A stretch of DNA of 64,000 bases from CAIXSC01 sp046349915 (GCA_046349915.1 JAXMBL010000004.1:310001-374000); one strand, 5' to 3'. Shown: positions 43,498 to 52,415, counted from the stretch's first letter. The notes: generated by a model not told the origin, from the sequence alone. Numbers and translations are program-made.

Positions 43498-44555
43498 CGC
43501 GCAAGACTCCCCTGGCAACTCGAACCCGCGCCCGCGGTACAGCCAAAGCAGTGCTGCCCGGTCACAATCGCTCGCAGACTCATGGGGCCCAGGTCGAGAT
43601 CGGGGCTCGCGGCAATGTCGACAATATTCTTTCGGACCTCGGCCACGACGGGGATCTCAAGCATCTGATTGAAGTCGCAGTCGAACAGGTTGCCGCGCCA
43701 GTCGACCGATAATGTCGATCTGCACATCAAGCCGTCGATCGTCCCGGGATTGAAAGCATCGACCAGCAGACGCATGTACTGTTCCAGCTTATCCTGGCGA
43801 ATCAAGTCGTCCAGGAAGCGGCTGATCGGCATGTTGGTGATCGTAAACAAATGGTTGAATTCCAATCCATAACGAGCGCGAAGTTCGCGACGATAATCGT
43901 CCTCCAACTTGAGTTGGGGCGGCGGAAGCGAGGCGCCGGTCGGGTTGAAGACGAGCGTCAAGGTTAGCGACGAGCCCGGCACTCCATAGCCTAACTCGTT
44001 CAAACGACGGATCGCCTGGATCGAAAGTTGAAATACCAAATTACCTCGCTGGCGATCGACGTTCTGCTCCAAATAGCATGGCAGCGACGCGACCACTTCG
44101 ACCGCATGCTCGGCCAGGAATTCCGGCAGATCCTCGTATCCCGGCGCGACCAGAATGGTCAGATTGCACCGATCAATGACTCGACGTTTCAGTCGAGCGG
44201 ACTCGGACACGAGCCAGCGGAAATGGGGATTCATTTCCGGCGCTCCGCCGGTAATGTCGAGCGTGGGAATGCCGCCGCGGTCGAGCACTCGGATGCACGC
44301 TTCCGCGACTTCCCGACTCATCGCCTCGCGGCGGTCCGGACCCGCGTCGACATGGCAATGGCGACATGTCTGATTGCAGACTTTACCCACATTGACCTGC
44401 AAGATCTCAATCCCTTTCGCCTGGAGCGGCAAGCCACTGCGCTCGCACAATACTTGCTCAAAGGCAGGCGCCTGGCCTCGACCTCGCAACACTCGCATTT
44501 GCTCAGCGGGATCAGCCAGCGGGTTCGCCTCTCGCAGTAAGGTCAATTCGGCCAT
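43494..44555 (-). CDS. arsS: ArsS-like radical SAM protein (TIGR04167, DUF3641)
   Basis: 353 residues. The radical SAM cluster motif is CNQTCRHCHVD (CxxxCxxC, about residues 60-70), followed by LDITGGAPEMNPHFRWL, which fits the GGxP SAM-binding element. The C-terminal DUF3641 part has LTLVFNPTGASLPP, LFTITNMPISRFLD, DWRGNLFDCDFNQ and HCFGCTAGAGSSCQG, with several Cys that may bind an auxiliary cluster. ArsS is implicated in joining methylated arsenic to the 5'-deoxyadenosyl/ribosyl group in arsenosugar synthesis. Its neighbours ArsM and the glycosyltransferases support the assignment. Confidence 0.9.
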   Translation of the reverse strand: MAELTLLREANPLADPAEQMRVLRGRGQAPAFEQVLCERSGLPLQAKGIEILQVNVGKVCNQTCRHCHVDAGPDRREAMSREVAEACIRVLDRGGIPTLDITGGAPEMNPHFRWLVSESARLKRRVIDRCNLTILVAPGYEDLPEFLAEHAVEVVASLPCYLEQNVDRQRGNLVFQLSIQAIRRLNELGYGVPGSSLTLTLVFNPTGASLPPPQLKLEDDYRRELRARYGLEFNHLFTITNMPISRFLDDLIRQDKLEQYMRLLVDAFNPGTIDGLMCRSTLSVDWRGNLFDCDFNQMLEIPVVAEVRKNIVDIAASPDLDLGPMSLRAIVTGQHCFGCTAGAGSSCQGSLAR

Positions 44556-44628
44556 TGGTCCCTATCTCCATCCTTCGAATGCGGAATCGGTGAGTTCGCT
44601 GTCAGTTCGCAGCCAAGTGGCGAGTATC

Positions 44629-45807
44629 TCAGCAGCAGGCTTCGCCTGTTCCACAAGCAGGGCCAGTGTCTTCGGTGGTGACGTGATAATCGAGGCCCTT
44701 GGTTTCGCGTGGGTGACGAGTTTTACCGCGGCGACAATCGAACGGTTGCGCGTCCGACAACTCGATTATTTCGCGAGGTTCGATGGGAATGAACATGCCC
44801 GTGTAAGGGGCGAGCTGAAGTAGTTGGAAAGTTTTGTCGCAAACCGCGACGCGATTGCCTCGAGTATAAGTGTGACCATCGTCATCCTCGACTCGCCGGA
44901 ACGGGCCGCGATAGACGACGGCTTGGTTCCGTTCGAGGCAAGGGCCTTGTTTTCCTTTGTAAGCGATGACAGTCACCGAACGAAATTCGATTCCCTCGAC
45001 CGTCCGCCAGGGCTCGGCCTGTCTCTTGGCAATCTCGATGCCATGGAATCCTGCTTTCTCAAACGCTTCGAGAAACTCATCCTCGCGAAAGGCGCCCGAG
45101 ATGCAGCCCGACCAGAGTTCGGGGTTATTTCGCAGCCTGTCGGGGACATGTTCGTCGGAGACGATATCGCTGATCGCCGCTCTGCCGCCTCGCTTGAGCA
45201 CCCGGAAAATCTCGGCGAACAACTGAGTTCGATCATTTTGTCTCACCAGATTCAAGACGCAGTTCGAGACGACACAGTCGACCGAGTTGGAGGGAATCAG
45301 GGGACGCTCGCCGCGGAGCCGCTCCTCGATCTGCCTCAATTGGAGCCAACTGGCCGGATCGCGCACGGGGTGACGCTCAAGCTCCAGGGCTAGTGCGTCA
45401 AGGTCTAGTTGCAGATCCTGAATCAGGCCATATCGAAAGTCGACATTGGCGAATCCAAGTTGGTCGGCGACTTGCCTCTGATACTTGCGAGCGAGCGCCA
45501 ACATTTCGCGGTTGCAGTCGACGCCGATCACTCGCCCCGCTTCGCCGACCACCTGGGCCAAGATGTAACATAGTTTCCCACCGCCCGCGCCCAGGTCGAG
45601 CACTGTTTCGCCCGACTTGGCGTAGCGAGTCGGATCGCCGCAACCGTAGTCGCGTTCGAGAATCTCGTCGGGGATCGCCGCCAAGTAGTCCCGGTCATAC
45701 TCGACGGGACAGCAGAGCGCCTCTTCCCGCGCCTGTGCGGCCGCCGCGTATCGTTCGTAGACCGCGCGTTCGGGAAGATGAGTTGTATTCGATTCCAAGG
45801 TGGACAT
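44629..45807 (-). CDS. arsM: ArsM-like arsenite methyltransferase
   Basis: 392 residues. The SAM-binding core shows VLDLGAGGGKLCYILAQ and IGVDCNREML. Cysteines at the positions used to hold As(III) in ArsM are seen: ALCCPVEYD at the N-terminus, SNCVLNL in the middle and GCISGAF later; the tail ends GPACGTGEACC, adding more thiols. A 40-residue insertion (LDLDALALELERHP to RGERPLIP) before VDCVVSN departs from the short ArsM forms and appears in the planctomycete/cyanobacterial arsenosugar type. It methylates arsenite in the cytoplasm. Upstream of arsS on the same strand. Confidence 0.85.
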   Translation of the reverse strand: MSTLESNTTHLPERAVYERYAAAAQAREEALCCPVEYDRDYLAAIPDEILERDYGCGDPTRYAKSGETVLDLGAGGGKLCYILAQVVGEAGRVIGVDCNREMLALARKYQRQVADQLGFANVDFRYGLIQDLQLDLDALALELERHPVRDPASWLQLRQIEERLRGERPLIPSNSVDCVVSNCVLNLVRQNDRTQLFAEIFRVLKRGGRAAISDIVSDEHVPDRLRNNPELWSGCISGAFREDEFLEAFEKAGFHGIEIAKRQAEPWRTVEGIEFRSVTVIAYKGKQGPCLERNQAVVYRGPFRRVEDDDGHTYTRGNRVAVCDKTFQLLQLAPYTGMFIPIEPREIIELSDAQPFDCRRGKTRHPRETKGLDYHVTTEDTGPACGTGEACC

Positions 45808-45846
45808 GGCGACTCCTTTGACTTGTGCCGTTGGGCTAGGGCAATT

Positions 45847-46977
45847 CTACTGATCTATTTGGACGAGTGACGACTTGGAGGCGACGGCCCAGCGGCCGCC
45901 GTTGAGCGGCGCGAATTCCAGAGCGTTGACGGGGCACACGTCGATACAACCTCCGCAGCCAATGCAGACAGTCTCCAGTCCGAAGGCGACTTCGATTGGC
46001 TTCTTGTCTCGGTGCGCGAAACTCGCCACATCAATCCCCATGGGACACGCTTGCGTGCATAAGCCCAAGCCCTTGCAACGGTCGTTGGGTACGACGGCGA
46101 AACGACTACGAGTGAATCGTCCGAACAGTTGCATGCCTTTTGCGAGCGGACAACCATAGCGACACCAGACACGCGTGCCCATGATCGGATACGCGCCCAG
46201 ACCCACGACGGAGCCAAACATAAAGTCGATCAGGAAGTCCTGGGCGGCTTGTAACGCGACCAGCGTGGAAGACGCTGTGAAGAGCCGCAGGCCGTCCAAT
46301 GCCAAAAGCACACCGAGCAGCAAAGCAAAGCCGAGTACACCGAGCTGCAAGACTTCTAGTTTCTCGGCCGTCGAGCCTCGAGGCGTGTGGAGTCGCACCC
46401 ACTTGGCGCCCCAGGGCAGCACCCCAATCGCCTCGGCCAAATTGCCGCAGGAACAGAACCAACTGCAATAACGCTTGCCAAAAAACCACACGCTGAAGGG
46501 GATGACGGCGAACACATACACGGCGAGTCCCACGCTTTGAAACGCCGGATAGACGTAAACATGCGCGGCTTTAGTCGCGATTTTCGGCGGGTCGTTGAAG
46601 AAGCCGCCCTCCTGGGATAGTCCCGGCAGCACGAACGGAACCAAGTAGAACACCACCGATTGCGACAGCAAGATCGAGAGGAATTTCGCCCGCTGGTAGC
46701 TCGATAACGGCCCCTTCTTGGTCGAACGCTGATAACGATTGCGGTTGGCGACCAACACCCAGACGCACGTAGCCGCTACCACCAGGGTGTAAACCGTCGC
46801 GTACCAGAATCCAGGACTCTTGCCGAACAAGTGAAAGACTCTTAAGTCAGTCTCCTCGGCGATAAACCACCGGGGATACTTGTAAATGGAATAGAACGCG
46901 ACAATCGCCGGATAAAAGACCAGCAAGAACGCCCATTCGCCGGCGGTACGCGTATCGATCGCGGGACTCTTGGCCAT
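45847..46977 (-). CDS. membrane 4Fe-4S ferredoxin (NapH/CcoG-like)
   Basis: 376 residues with about five membrane spans (WAFLLVFYPAIVAFYSIY, WYATVYTLVVAATCVWVLV, VVFYLVPFVLPGL, LAVYVFAVIPFSVWFF, LGFALLLGVLLALDGL). CSWFCSCGN follows a span, like the CxxxCP motifs of NapH. Two C-terminal 4Fe-4S motifs are complete: CKGLGLCTQACP and CIGCGGCIDVCP. It probably passes electrons across or along the membrane. Within the arsenosugar-type cluster it could supply electrons to the radical SAM enzyme or another reductase (inference). Confidence 0.8.
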   Translation of the reverse strand: MAKSPAIDTRTAGEWAFLLVFYPAIVAFYSIYKYPRWFIAEETDLRVFHLFGKSPGFWYATVYTLVVAATCVWVLVANRNRYQRSTKKGPLSSYQRAKFLSILLSQSVVFYLVPFVLPGLSQEGGFFNDPPKIATKAAHVYVYPAFQSVGLAVYVFAVIPFSVWFFGKRYCSWFCSCGNLAEAIGVLPWGAKWVRLHTPRGSTAEKLEVLQLGVLGFALLLGVLLALDGLRLFTASSTLVALQAAQDFLIDFMFGSVVGLGAYPIMGTRVWCRYGCPLAKGMQLFGRFTRSRFAVVPNDRCKGLGLCTQACPMGIDVASFAHRDKKPIEVAFGLETVCIGCGGCIDVCPVNALEFAPLNGGRWAVASKSSLVQIDQ

Positions 46978-47026
46978 ATCCAGAAACTCGCTAAGTTGCT
47001 AACAGTCGACGCGGATCAACGGCGAT

Positions 47027-47899
47027 TCACTGGCGATTCGCTCGGGTCCCCGCATCGTTCAGGCCCCAGTCATAGTCGAGGAACTCGACTCGAGCCGAAC
47101 CACGAGCGACAAACGAGCGGATGGGATCAGGCGCGTAGGGGGCGATCGAGCGTAACCGTGCCGCGTCATCAACTCCAAAGTCCTCGCCGAACCACTTCAA
47201 GATCGGCGACACTCGAATCGTGCCGCGCCCACTATCCACCGAGAGTTTAGTGGAGTCTGCGAAAAAGTGGCGAGCGTTCGCGGTCAGTTGTTCCTCGAGG
47301 CGATCTGGATGGTAAGCCTGATTCAACAATCGTGGACAGCCGATCGAGGCGCAGACGATCGCGAAGTGTACCCGCGGCTCGCTCATCTTGCGCAGTACTT
47401 GATGTTCGATGGCGTCCAGCGAATAGCTTTGACCGTCGACGGGTAGTCTTAGGTCCTTCCACATGTTGTAGCCAAACAGCGCGGCAGTGTGATTTCGAAT
47501 ACTTGTCGTCGGATACTCGCGCAAGATCCCCTTCACGGTCACTGCGTTGTAGGCATTGATCCAAAAGGCCAGTTTGACCTCGCGGCGAGTCGAGCGGCCG
47601 AAAGACGCCGCCGATAGACGCGTTAGATACGCGTCCAGCAACTGAACGTCGGCGGGCGAGCTTTTCCAGGCGGCGTACTGGACCATTCCGTCTTTGTCCA
47701 CGTACTTTCTCAGGAGGGCATCCCAGCTTCCATGATCAAACTGTTCGACCGGCGTTCGCGACGACGCGGGCACATTCGCGCCCACGGTTACCGGCGAACT
47801 CGCCAGCAGCATGCTTTCCCCCGCCCCGCTCGCCAGCGAGACGCTTGCCAGAATGAACAAACCTATTACCAACCACGGTTTCAAAGTAACTGCGCACAT
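47027..47899 (-). CDS. DUF547 protein, secreted
   Basis: 290 residues with an N-terminal hydrophobic export segment (WLVIGLFILASVSLASG). DUF547 landmarks are KLAFWINAYNAVTVKGIL, HQVLRKMSEPRVHFAIVCASIGCPRL and YSLDAIEH. The family is uncharacterised; its conserved Glu/His/Cys residues suggest a papain- or metal-type site, which I cannot confirm. Genes of this family recur in arsenosugar clusters. It lies 49 bases upstream of the membrane ferredoxin gene and 15 bases downstream of the anti-sigma gene. Confidence 0.85.
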   Translation of the reverse strand: MCAVTLKPWLVIGLFILASVSLASGAGESMLLASSPVTVGANVPASSRTPVEQFDHGSWDALLRKYVDKDGMVQYAAWKSSPADVQLLDAYLTRLSAASFGRSTRREVKLAFWINAYNAVTVKGILREYPTTSIRNHTAALFGYNMWKDLRLPVDGQSYSLDAIEHQVLRKMSEPRVHFAIVCASIGCPRLLNQAYHPDRLEEQLTANARHFFADSTKLSVDSGRGTIRVSPILKWFGEDFGVDDAARLRSIAPYAPDPIRSFVARGSARVEFLDYDWGLNDAGTRANRQ

Positions 47900-47914
47900 G
47901 GCCTACATACTCCA

Positions 47915-48202
47915 TTAAGGGCCTGGGGATCTTAACGCTTGCTTGATACGTTCGCGTACGTCTTCGGCGAGTCGCGTGTCGGCGATCCGAGCCTCGACGG
48001 TAGCGTCGCCAGGCCCAGCTCTCGACTCGCTGATGTATTGCTTCGCGGCCTGATTCAGAAAGAGGACTTGGCGGCGAAAGCGAGCGCAAACGCCGCACAT
48101 CAGCAGGTGAATTCGCAAAGATAGCCGCTGCCGCCACGACAACTGGCGATCAAGCGAATCGGAGACGAGTCGACTGGCGTCTTTGCAGGACAACATGTTC
48201 AC
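47915..48202 (-). CDS. zinc-finger anti-sigma factor (zf-HC2 type)
   Basis: 95 residues. The N-terminal half shows CKDASRLVSDSLDRQL and HLLMCGVC: the Cys, His and CxxC are the ligands of the ZAS/zf-HC2 fold used by anti-sigma factors. No transmembrane segment is seen, so it acts in the cytoplasm, possibly as a redox- or metal-responsive switch. It overlaps the stop of the sigma factor gene by 4 bases, the classic coupled arrangement, and probably holds that sigma factor inactive. Confidence 0.8.
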   Translation of the reverse strand: MNMLSCKDASRLVSDSLDRQLSWRQRLSLRIHLLMCGVCARFRRQVLFLNQAAKQYISESRAGPGDATVEARIADTRLAEDVRERIKQALRSPGP

Positions 48203-48876
48203 GCTTCCCCCATGTCAGAATTGAACCAGTGTTCTTCCAGGCAAGCTCGAAGCCCCATCCGTGCTCGGTATAGCAGCACGGCGAGATGCCCTGGGGTCAG
48301 CTCCATCACTTCACAAAGTTCCTTCGTTGGCCGCTCATCCACTTCCCGCAGCGAGAAAATCGTGCGGAGCCGCTGCGGCAAACCATCCAGACATCGTTGG
48401 AAAACCTCCCAGAACTCGCGTTTGTCAAGCACTCCGGCGGCGTCGCTCGCCGAGGAACTGGGCCAAGCTCCCGGCTGAACTCGCCATGCTCCGCGGCTAT
48501 CAAACACTTTCTCGAAGTGCTGCGATCCCAGCGGCACTCGATCGTCCGTACGCTCGCGCCCCCTTCGCCGCAGATGGTCGACCAACTTGTGCTTGAGGAT
48601 TCCAATGAACCAAGTACGCTCGTTCGCTTGGCCCGCAAAGCCTCCTGATCGCAGTGCGGCAATGAACGTTTCTTGAACCAGATCCTCCGCCGCGTGACGG
48701 TCGCCGAGACGCGTCAGCGCGAAACGAAACAGCGCGTCGCCATGCCGATCCACCCACTGGTCCGGATCGGTCAACTGAGCCCGTTCTGTCTGTGAAGGAA
48801 CGGCGGATCCCGTTTGACTTCGGAAGGCTGGCTCGCGGGAGCCGACCGATTCGTCTTTGTCGAGTGACTCATTCAA
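48199..48876 (-). CDS. ECF-type sigma-70 factor (TIGR02943-like)
   Basis: 225 residues. Region 2 reads ALFRFALTRLGDRHAAEDLVQETFIAAL, then NERTWFIGILKHKLVDHLRRRGRE. Region 4 reads PQRLRTIFSLREVDERPTKELCEVMELTPGHLAVLLYRARMGLRACLEEHWF. The RGAWRVQPGAW insert between the regions and the CLEEHWF end are typical of the TIGR02943 group. It directs RNA polymerase to a dedicated promoter set; the coupled zinc-finger anti-sigma should control it. Placed in the arsenosugar-type cluster, it probably governs the cluster. Confidence 0.85.
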   Translation of the reverse strand: MNESLDKDESVGSREPAFRSQTGSAVPSQTERAQLTDPDQWVDRHGDALFRFALTRLGDRHAAEDLVQETFIAALRSGGFAGQANERTWFIGILKHKLVDHLRRRGRERTDDRVPLGSQHFEKVFDSRGAWRVQPGAWPSSSASDAAGVLDKREFWEVFQRCLDGLPQRLRTIFSLREVDERPTKELCEVMELTPGHLAVLLYRARMGLRACLEEHWFNSDMGEA

Positions 48877-48928
48877 CGCCTTTGCTCCTTGGGGCGATGT
48901 TCATCCACAACATAACTCTGTTCCCAGC

Positions 48929-49627
48929 CTAGCGAGTTTTGGTCAAGGAGCTGGGTTCGATCCAGACGAACTTCCCTTGCTGCTTCTTCACGGAACCCAC
49001 AAGCTCCACGCGAACTTCGTCAAATCGTTCGTCGAACAGCTTGGGATACTTCGCTTCGCCTCCCTCAATGACATAGACGACGTCGTTCGACACGACAGCT
49101 ATTCCCAGGCTGCCGGAGTCCTTCAGCGGACGCACGCCAAATGCACAGCCGGCGCAAGCGGTGGTTCCTACCACACGAATCTCGTTCGCAGGCGCCGCTA
49201 CCGCCTTCATGTTCACGCCCGCTATTTTCGAGCTGACCTGGAAGTCGGCCGGCGAGGCATCGAACATCGAGCGCTCCTTCGCTGATGGGAACAAGTATCT
49301 CATGCCCTTATAAATCGAAGCAAATTCGGGTTTGCCCGACATGCGTTGACCCGCCAACTTAGCACACACGACACACTCGCCCCCCTTGGCCAGATCAAGC
49401 GAAGTGTAATCCGTAGGGTTGGCTAAGAACTTTTGGCGAGCTCCCGCGTCGGGAAATAAGTACAATCGCCCTGCGTGTGTCGCGGAATAGCGAGGTTGAC
49501 CGACCACTCGTTGGCCGCTTTCCTTCAAACAGACGGCGCAGTTGCCCCCCAACGCAGCCTCCGCGGCTGGGGAAGCTAATGGGATTAAGGCTAACGCTAA
49601 ACAAACTAAGTGCGCAAGCGTCCGCAT
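48929..49627 (-). CDS. exported protein with tandem YHS/TRASH-like metal-binding repeats
   Basis: 232 residues with a signal peptide (LVCLALALIPLASPAAEA). Two repeats follow: CAVCLKESGQRVVGQPRYS to KFLANPTDY, and CVVCAKLAGQRMSGKPEFA to MFDASPADF. Each starts with CxxC and ends in an aromatic/acidic segment, like YHS/TRASH metal-binding modules. A C-terminal domain has TTACAGCAFGVRPL, another CxxC. Binding of a thiophilic metal or metalloid such as As, Cu or Ni is inferred. It lies 52 bases upstream of the sigma factor gene and heads the arsenosugar-type run. Confidence 0.6.
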   Translation of the reverse strand: MRTLAHLVCLALALIPLASPAAEAALGGNCAVCLKESGQRVVGQPRYSATHAGRLYLFPDAGARQKFLANPTDYTSLDLAKGGECVVCAKLAGQRMSGKPEFASIYKGMRYLFPSAKERSMFDASPADFQVSSKIAGVNMKAVAAPANEIRVVGTTACAGCAFGVRPLKDSGSLGIAVVSNDVVYVIEGGEAKYPKLFDERFDEVRVELVGSVKKQQGKFVWIEPSSLTKTR

Positions 49628-50082
49628 GGATGGTTTCCTTACTCGAAGAGTGAATGTGACGAGTGAGATCGAAGTAATAGTTCACGACGACCTGGACAAG
49701 TGGCCCCTTGGTGTCACGGTCGATTAGTCGCGGTGCTTGATGGAACCTTACAGGCTGCGGGGAAAAAAAGTGCGAGTCGACGTAAATGACGAATCGCAAG
49801 AGACTTGCGGATGGTTGGCGGAGACGCCGAGCGGCGTGGCCGGCTGAATTCTTCACGCACTACTGCATCACACACACGAGAGTTGGTCTTGATCCGTAAA
49901 TGAATCGACCTGAGCACCGAGGATTCGCGCTGAGTTGCTGCCGCAGCAAGGTAGACAGGCCTGAAGCCGACGACACGTTAGAATGAGTCGCCTTGATCAA
50001 GAACGACTGCTGATTCGCCGTTGCACTTTGAAATGCGACCCGCGAGCCGATTTGCGAGTCGATTGGACGCTAGGGAACACCC
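49628..50082. other. intergenic region between divergent transcripts
   Basis: 455 bases between the start of the YHS-like gene (minus) and the TRIC gene (plus). No gene is supported. It should hold the promoter of the minus-strand arsenosugar-type run; on that strand a TGTAAGG (about 49753-49747) lies upstream of the start and could be an ECF -35 element, but no matching -10 is convincing. A GC-rich stretch near 49815-49845 may fold. Confidence 0.4.
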
Positions 50083-50703
50083 GTGCTGCAATTCATCGAA
50101 CTGCTCGCCGTCGTCGCCTCGGGCACGTTCGGCGTACTGCTCGCCCGCCGAAAAGGACTCGACTTCGTCGGCGTCTTCACCGTGGCCTGCACAACCGCCT
50201 TCGGCGGCGGCACTCTGCGCGATCTCTTCCTGGATCGCCATCCACTCTTCTGGATTCAACACCATCACTACCCCGTGATCGTGTTCTTCCTGGCGCTCGT
50301 AACGTCGCTCGTGCGACGCATTCCACGAGTGATTCGGCGAGCGCTCTATGTGCCCGACGCGCTGGGTTTGGGGCTATTCAGCGTGGTTGGAACCGGCTAT
50401 GCGTTGGAGGCAGGGACCGCCTGGTTTGTCGCGGCCTTGTTGGGCACGATCACCGGGACGTTTGGGGGAGTCATCGGGGAAGTTGTGTGCAACGAGGTGC
50501 CCAGTCTCTTCCGATCGGCGCCCCTGTGCGCCACTTGCGCGTTCGTCGGTTGCTGGATCTATCTGCTGGTGCAACACTTCGTGCCGCAACCGGTAGTTGC
50601 CGTGACCGTGGGGGTGAGTGTCATTGTGATCACGCGGTTCGCGGCGCTCTACTGGAACATCCAACTGCCCGAGTTTTCACCGGGCGACGATGATTCGACT
50701 TAA
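50083..50703 (+). CDS. TRIC-family (UPF0126) cation channel-like membrane protein
   Basis: 206 residues from a GTG. Six to seven hydrophobic spans in two repeated halves: LLAVVASGTFGVLLAR, CTTAFGGGTLRDL, PVIVFFLALVTSLVR, LGLGLFSVVGTGYAL, ALLGTITGTFGGVIGEVVC, and the last VVAVTVGVSVIVIT. The GGGTLRD motif and its counterpart GTFGGVIGE are the signature of bacterial TRIC/UPF0126 proteins, which form trimeric potassium-permeable channels. The hairpin at 50717 follows its stop and the convergent RTX gene ends beyond it. Confidence 0.9.
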   Translation: MLQFIELLAVVASGTFGVLLARRKGLDFVGVFTVACTTAFGGGTLRDLFLDRHPLFWIQHHHYPVIVFFLALVTSLVRRIPRVIRRALYVPDALGLGLFSVVGTGYALEAGTAWFVAALLGTITGTFGGVIGEVVCNEVPSLFRSAPLCATCAFVGCWIYLLVQHFVPQPVVAVTVGVSVIVITRFAALYWNIQLPEFSPGDDDST

Positions 50704-50716
50704 AACAGCCGGTTCA

Positions 50717-50745
50717 CTCGTTGGATCGCGACGCGATCCAACGAG
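50717..50745. terminator. 29-bp perfect palindrome between convergent genes (probable bidirectional terminator)
   Basis: CTCGTTGGATCGCG - A - CGCGATCCAACGAG is a perfect 14-bp inverted repeat with a single central base. It lies 14 bases after the TRIC stop and 42 bases from the RTX gene's stop on the other strand. There is no U-tract, so a hairpin terminator is plausible but not classical; a REP-like origin is the alternative. Confidence 0.5.
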
Positions 50746-50786
50746 CGTCCGAGAATGTCGACGACCGTGGTCGTCCGCGGGGCATC

Positions 50787-52175
50787 TTACGGCACAAACA
50801 CATCGAGTTCGTCGATGATGGTCTCGTCCGACAGATCGGTTACGATCACATCGGCGAAGCCATCGCGGGCTCGAATGTGATCGGCGCCTGCGCCACCATC
50901 GAGATGGTCATTGCCATCGCCGCCGACAAGCCAGTCTTCGCCATCTCCGCCCGATACCTGATCATTGCCCTCGCCGCCGTGCAGGAGATCATTGCCCGCG
51001 CCCCCTAAGACTCGATCGTTTCCTTTGTCGCCATGAACTTGATCGCGACCATCGCCGCCGTTCAACAGATCGTCTCCTTCGCCGCCGCGAAGCACATCGT
51101 TACCCATCTGGCCAAATACGGCATCGTTCCCTTCACCGCCCGCGATCGTATCATTGTTGGCGGTCGTCACTACCTCCGGCGGTGGGTCGGCATCGTGGAT
51201 CAACTCCACGGCCGAAGCGCCTACCGCGGCAATGGCGGCCACTAAATCGGGATCAAGATCTGGCGCGAGATACAGCGAGTCGCCGAGCAAGAGATCATCT
51301 CCCGCGGCGCCGGTGAGCATGTCGTTCCCATCGCCTCCCAGCACAAGATCATTCCCTTCGCCGCCGCCAGCTCGATCGTTGCCAGCGCCCGCGAGCAGAA
51401 TGTCATTGCCAGCGTTGCCGTCGAGTTCATCGTTGCCTGTGTTCGTATTCATGAAGGCAAGAGCGTAGGTGACGGGATCGTCGTAGCCCGCGGGCCATTC
51501 GTTGGTCGCGTCGCCGAACAACCAGTCGTCTCCAAGACCGCCGGTGAGCCGATCGTTGCCGCCGCCGCCGATCAGATAGTCGCCGCCTTCAGCGCCTTGG
51601 ATGACGTCGTTCCCCTCGCCGCCAAACAGAATATCGTTGCCTCCACCGCCCATGACGCCATCGCTCCCCGCGCCTGCTTCGACGACATCATCGCCGCCGC
51701 CTGCGTCGATGCGGTCGTTCCCTTCGCCGCCGCGGATCTTGTCGTTGCCCGCTCCACCGATCAATTGATCGTTGCCGGCGCCGCCGTACAGCGAGGAGTT
51801 GCCGTTGCCTGCGATAATTCGGTCGTTCCCTTCGCCTCCATCCAGCGTCGCGGGAATCAGGACGCCTGGACGAACTTGAATCACATCGTCGCCGCGCAAC
51901 CCGCGAGCCGCGATTTGTTCGACATCCGCCGAGGGAAACGAGTAGTTGACTCCATTAAGCTTCACTCGCACTTCAGTTCCCTCGAGTCCCACGCCAATCG
52001 CGTCGTTGTTCGGCGTGCCCACGATGAATAGAGTCCCGTCGACTAAGTCGACCGCAAACGTGCGGCGCGACTCGAGTCCCTCCAGCGACAAGCGACGTCG
52101 CATGTCACGCTGACTCGCGGTTCGAGAACGACGGAGAGACTTGGATGCGGTCATGGCAGAGCGGCGTGCGAACAT
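50787..52175 (-). CDS. RTX-like calcium-binding repeat protein with LEPR-type N-terminus
   Basis: 462 residues. The start MFARRSAMTASKSLR was chosen because AAGG lies upstream. The N-terminus contains LSLEGLESRRTFAVDL, matching the LExLExRxLL sorting motif of many planctomycete exported proteins. Many nonapeptide repeats of the GGxGNDxLx type follow (GGAGNDQLIGGAGND, GGGGNDILFGGEGND, GGDGNDHLDGGAGAD), interrupted by a non-repeat segment around EWPAGYDDPVTYALAF. These bind Ca2+ and form a parallel beta roll after export. The C-terminus ends at ELDVFVP. No T1SS genes are nearby. A surface or matrix role is likely. Confidence 0.85.
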   Translation of the reverse strand: MFARRSAMTASKSLRRSRTASQRDMRRRLSLEGLESRRTFAVDLVDGTLFIVGTPNNDAIGVGLEGTEVRVKLNGVNYSFPSADVEQIAARGLRGDDVIQVRPGVLIPATLDGGEGNDRIIAGNGNSSLYGGAGNDQLIGGAGNDKIRGGEGNDRIDAGGGDDVVEAGAGSDGVMGGGGNDILFGGEGNDVIQGAEGGDYLIGGGGNDRLTGGLGDDWLFGDATNEWPAGYDDPVTYALAFMNTNTGNDELDGNAGNDILLAGAGNDRAGGGEGNDLVLGGDGNDMLTGAAGDDLLLGDSLYLAPDLDPDLVAAIAAVGASAVELIHDADPPPEVVTTANNDTIAGGEGNDAVFGQMGNDVLRGGEGDDLLNGGDGRDQVHGDKGNDRVLGGAGNDLLHGGEGNDQVSGGDGEDWLVGGDGNDHLDGGAGADHIRARDGFADVIVTDLSDETIIDELDVFVP

Positions 52176-52313
52176 GGAGATCGCCTTTCGTGGAGAAGGA
52201 TGAGATGAGCGTCGAGCACGAACAGCGGCCGACATACGATTGGTGACGAGCTCGGTCAGTTTCGTACGTCGAAGTCAGAAAACTTTTTTCGTGTCGCTCG
52301 ACGAATCAACGTA

Positions 52314-52334
52314 CGACGGACTTCTAGTCCGTCG
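52314..52334. repeat. REP-like palindrome, copy 2
   Basis: CGACGGACT-TCT-AGTCCGTCG, preceded by GTA. Perfect 9-bp stem. Confidence 0.85.
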
Positions 52335-52415
52335 CGCGGCTGTTTTCGCACATCAATCAGCTCCGCGACGCGACTTGGCTGGCGGCGAGGGGCGCTCGCC
52401 GGCGACGTGGCTGTT

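Noticed and set aside
49395..49856. 153-residue frame spanning the YHS-like gene start
   Set aside because: Overlaps the supported gene in another frame and has no motifs.
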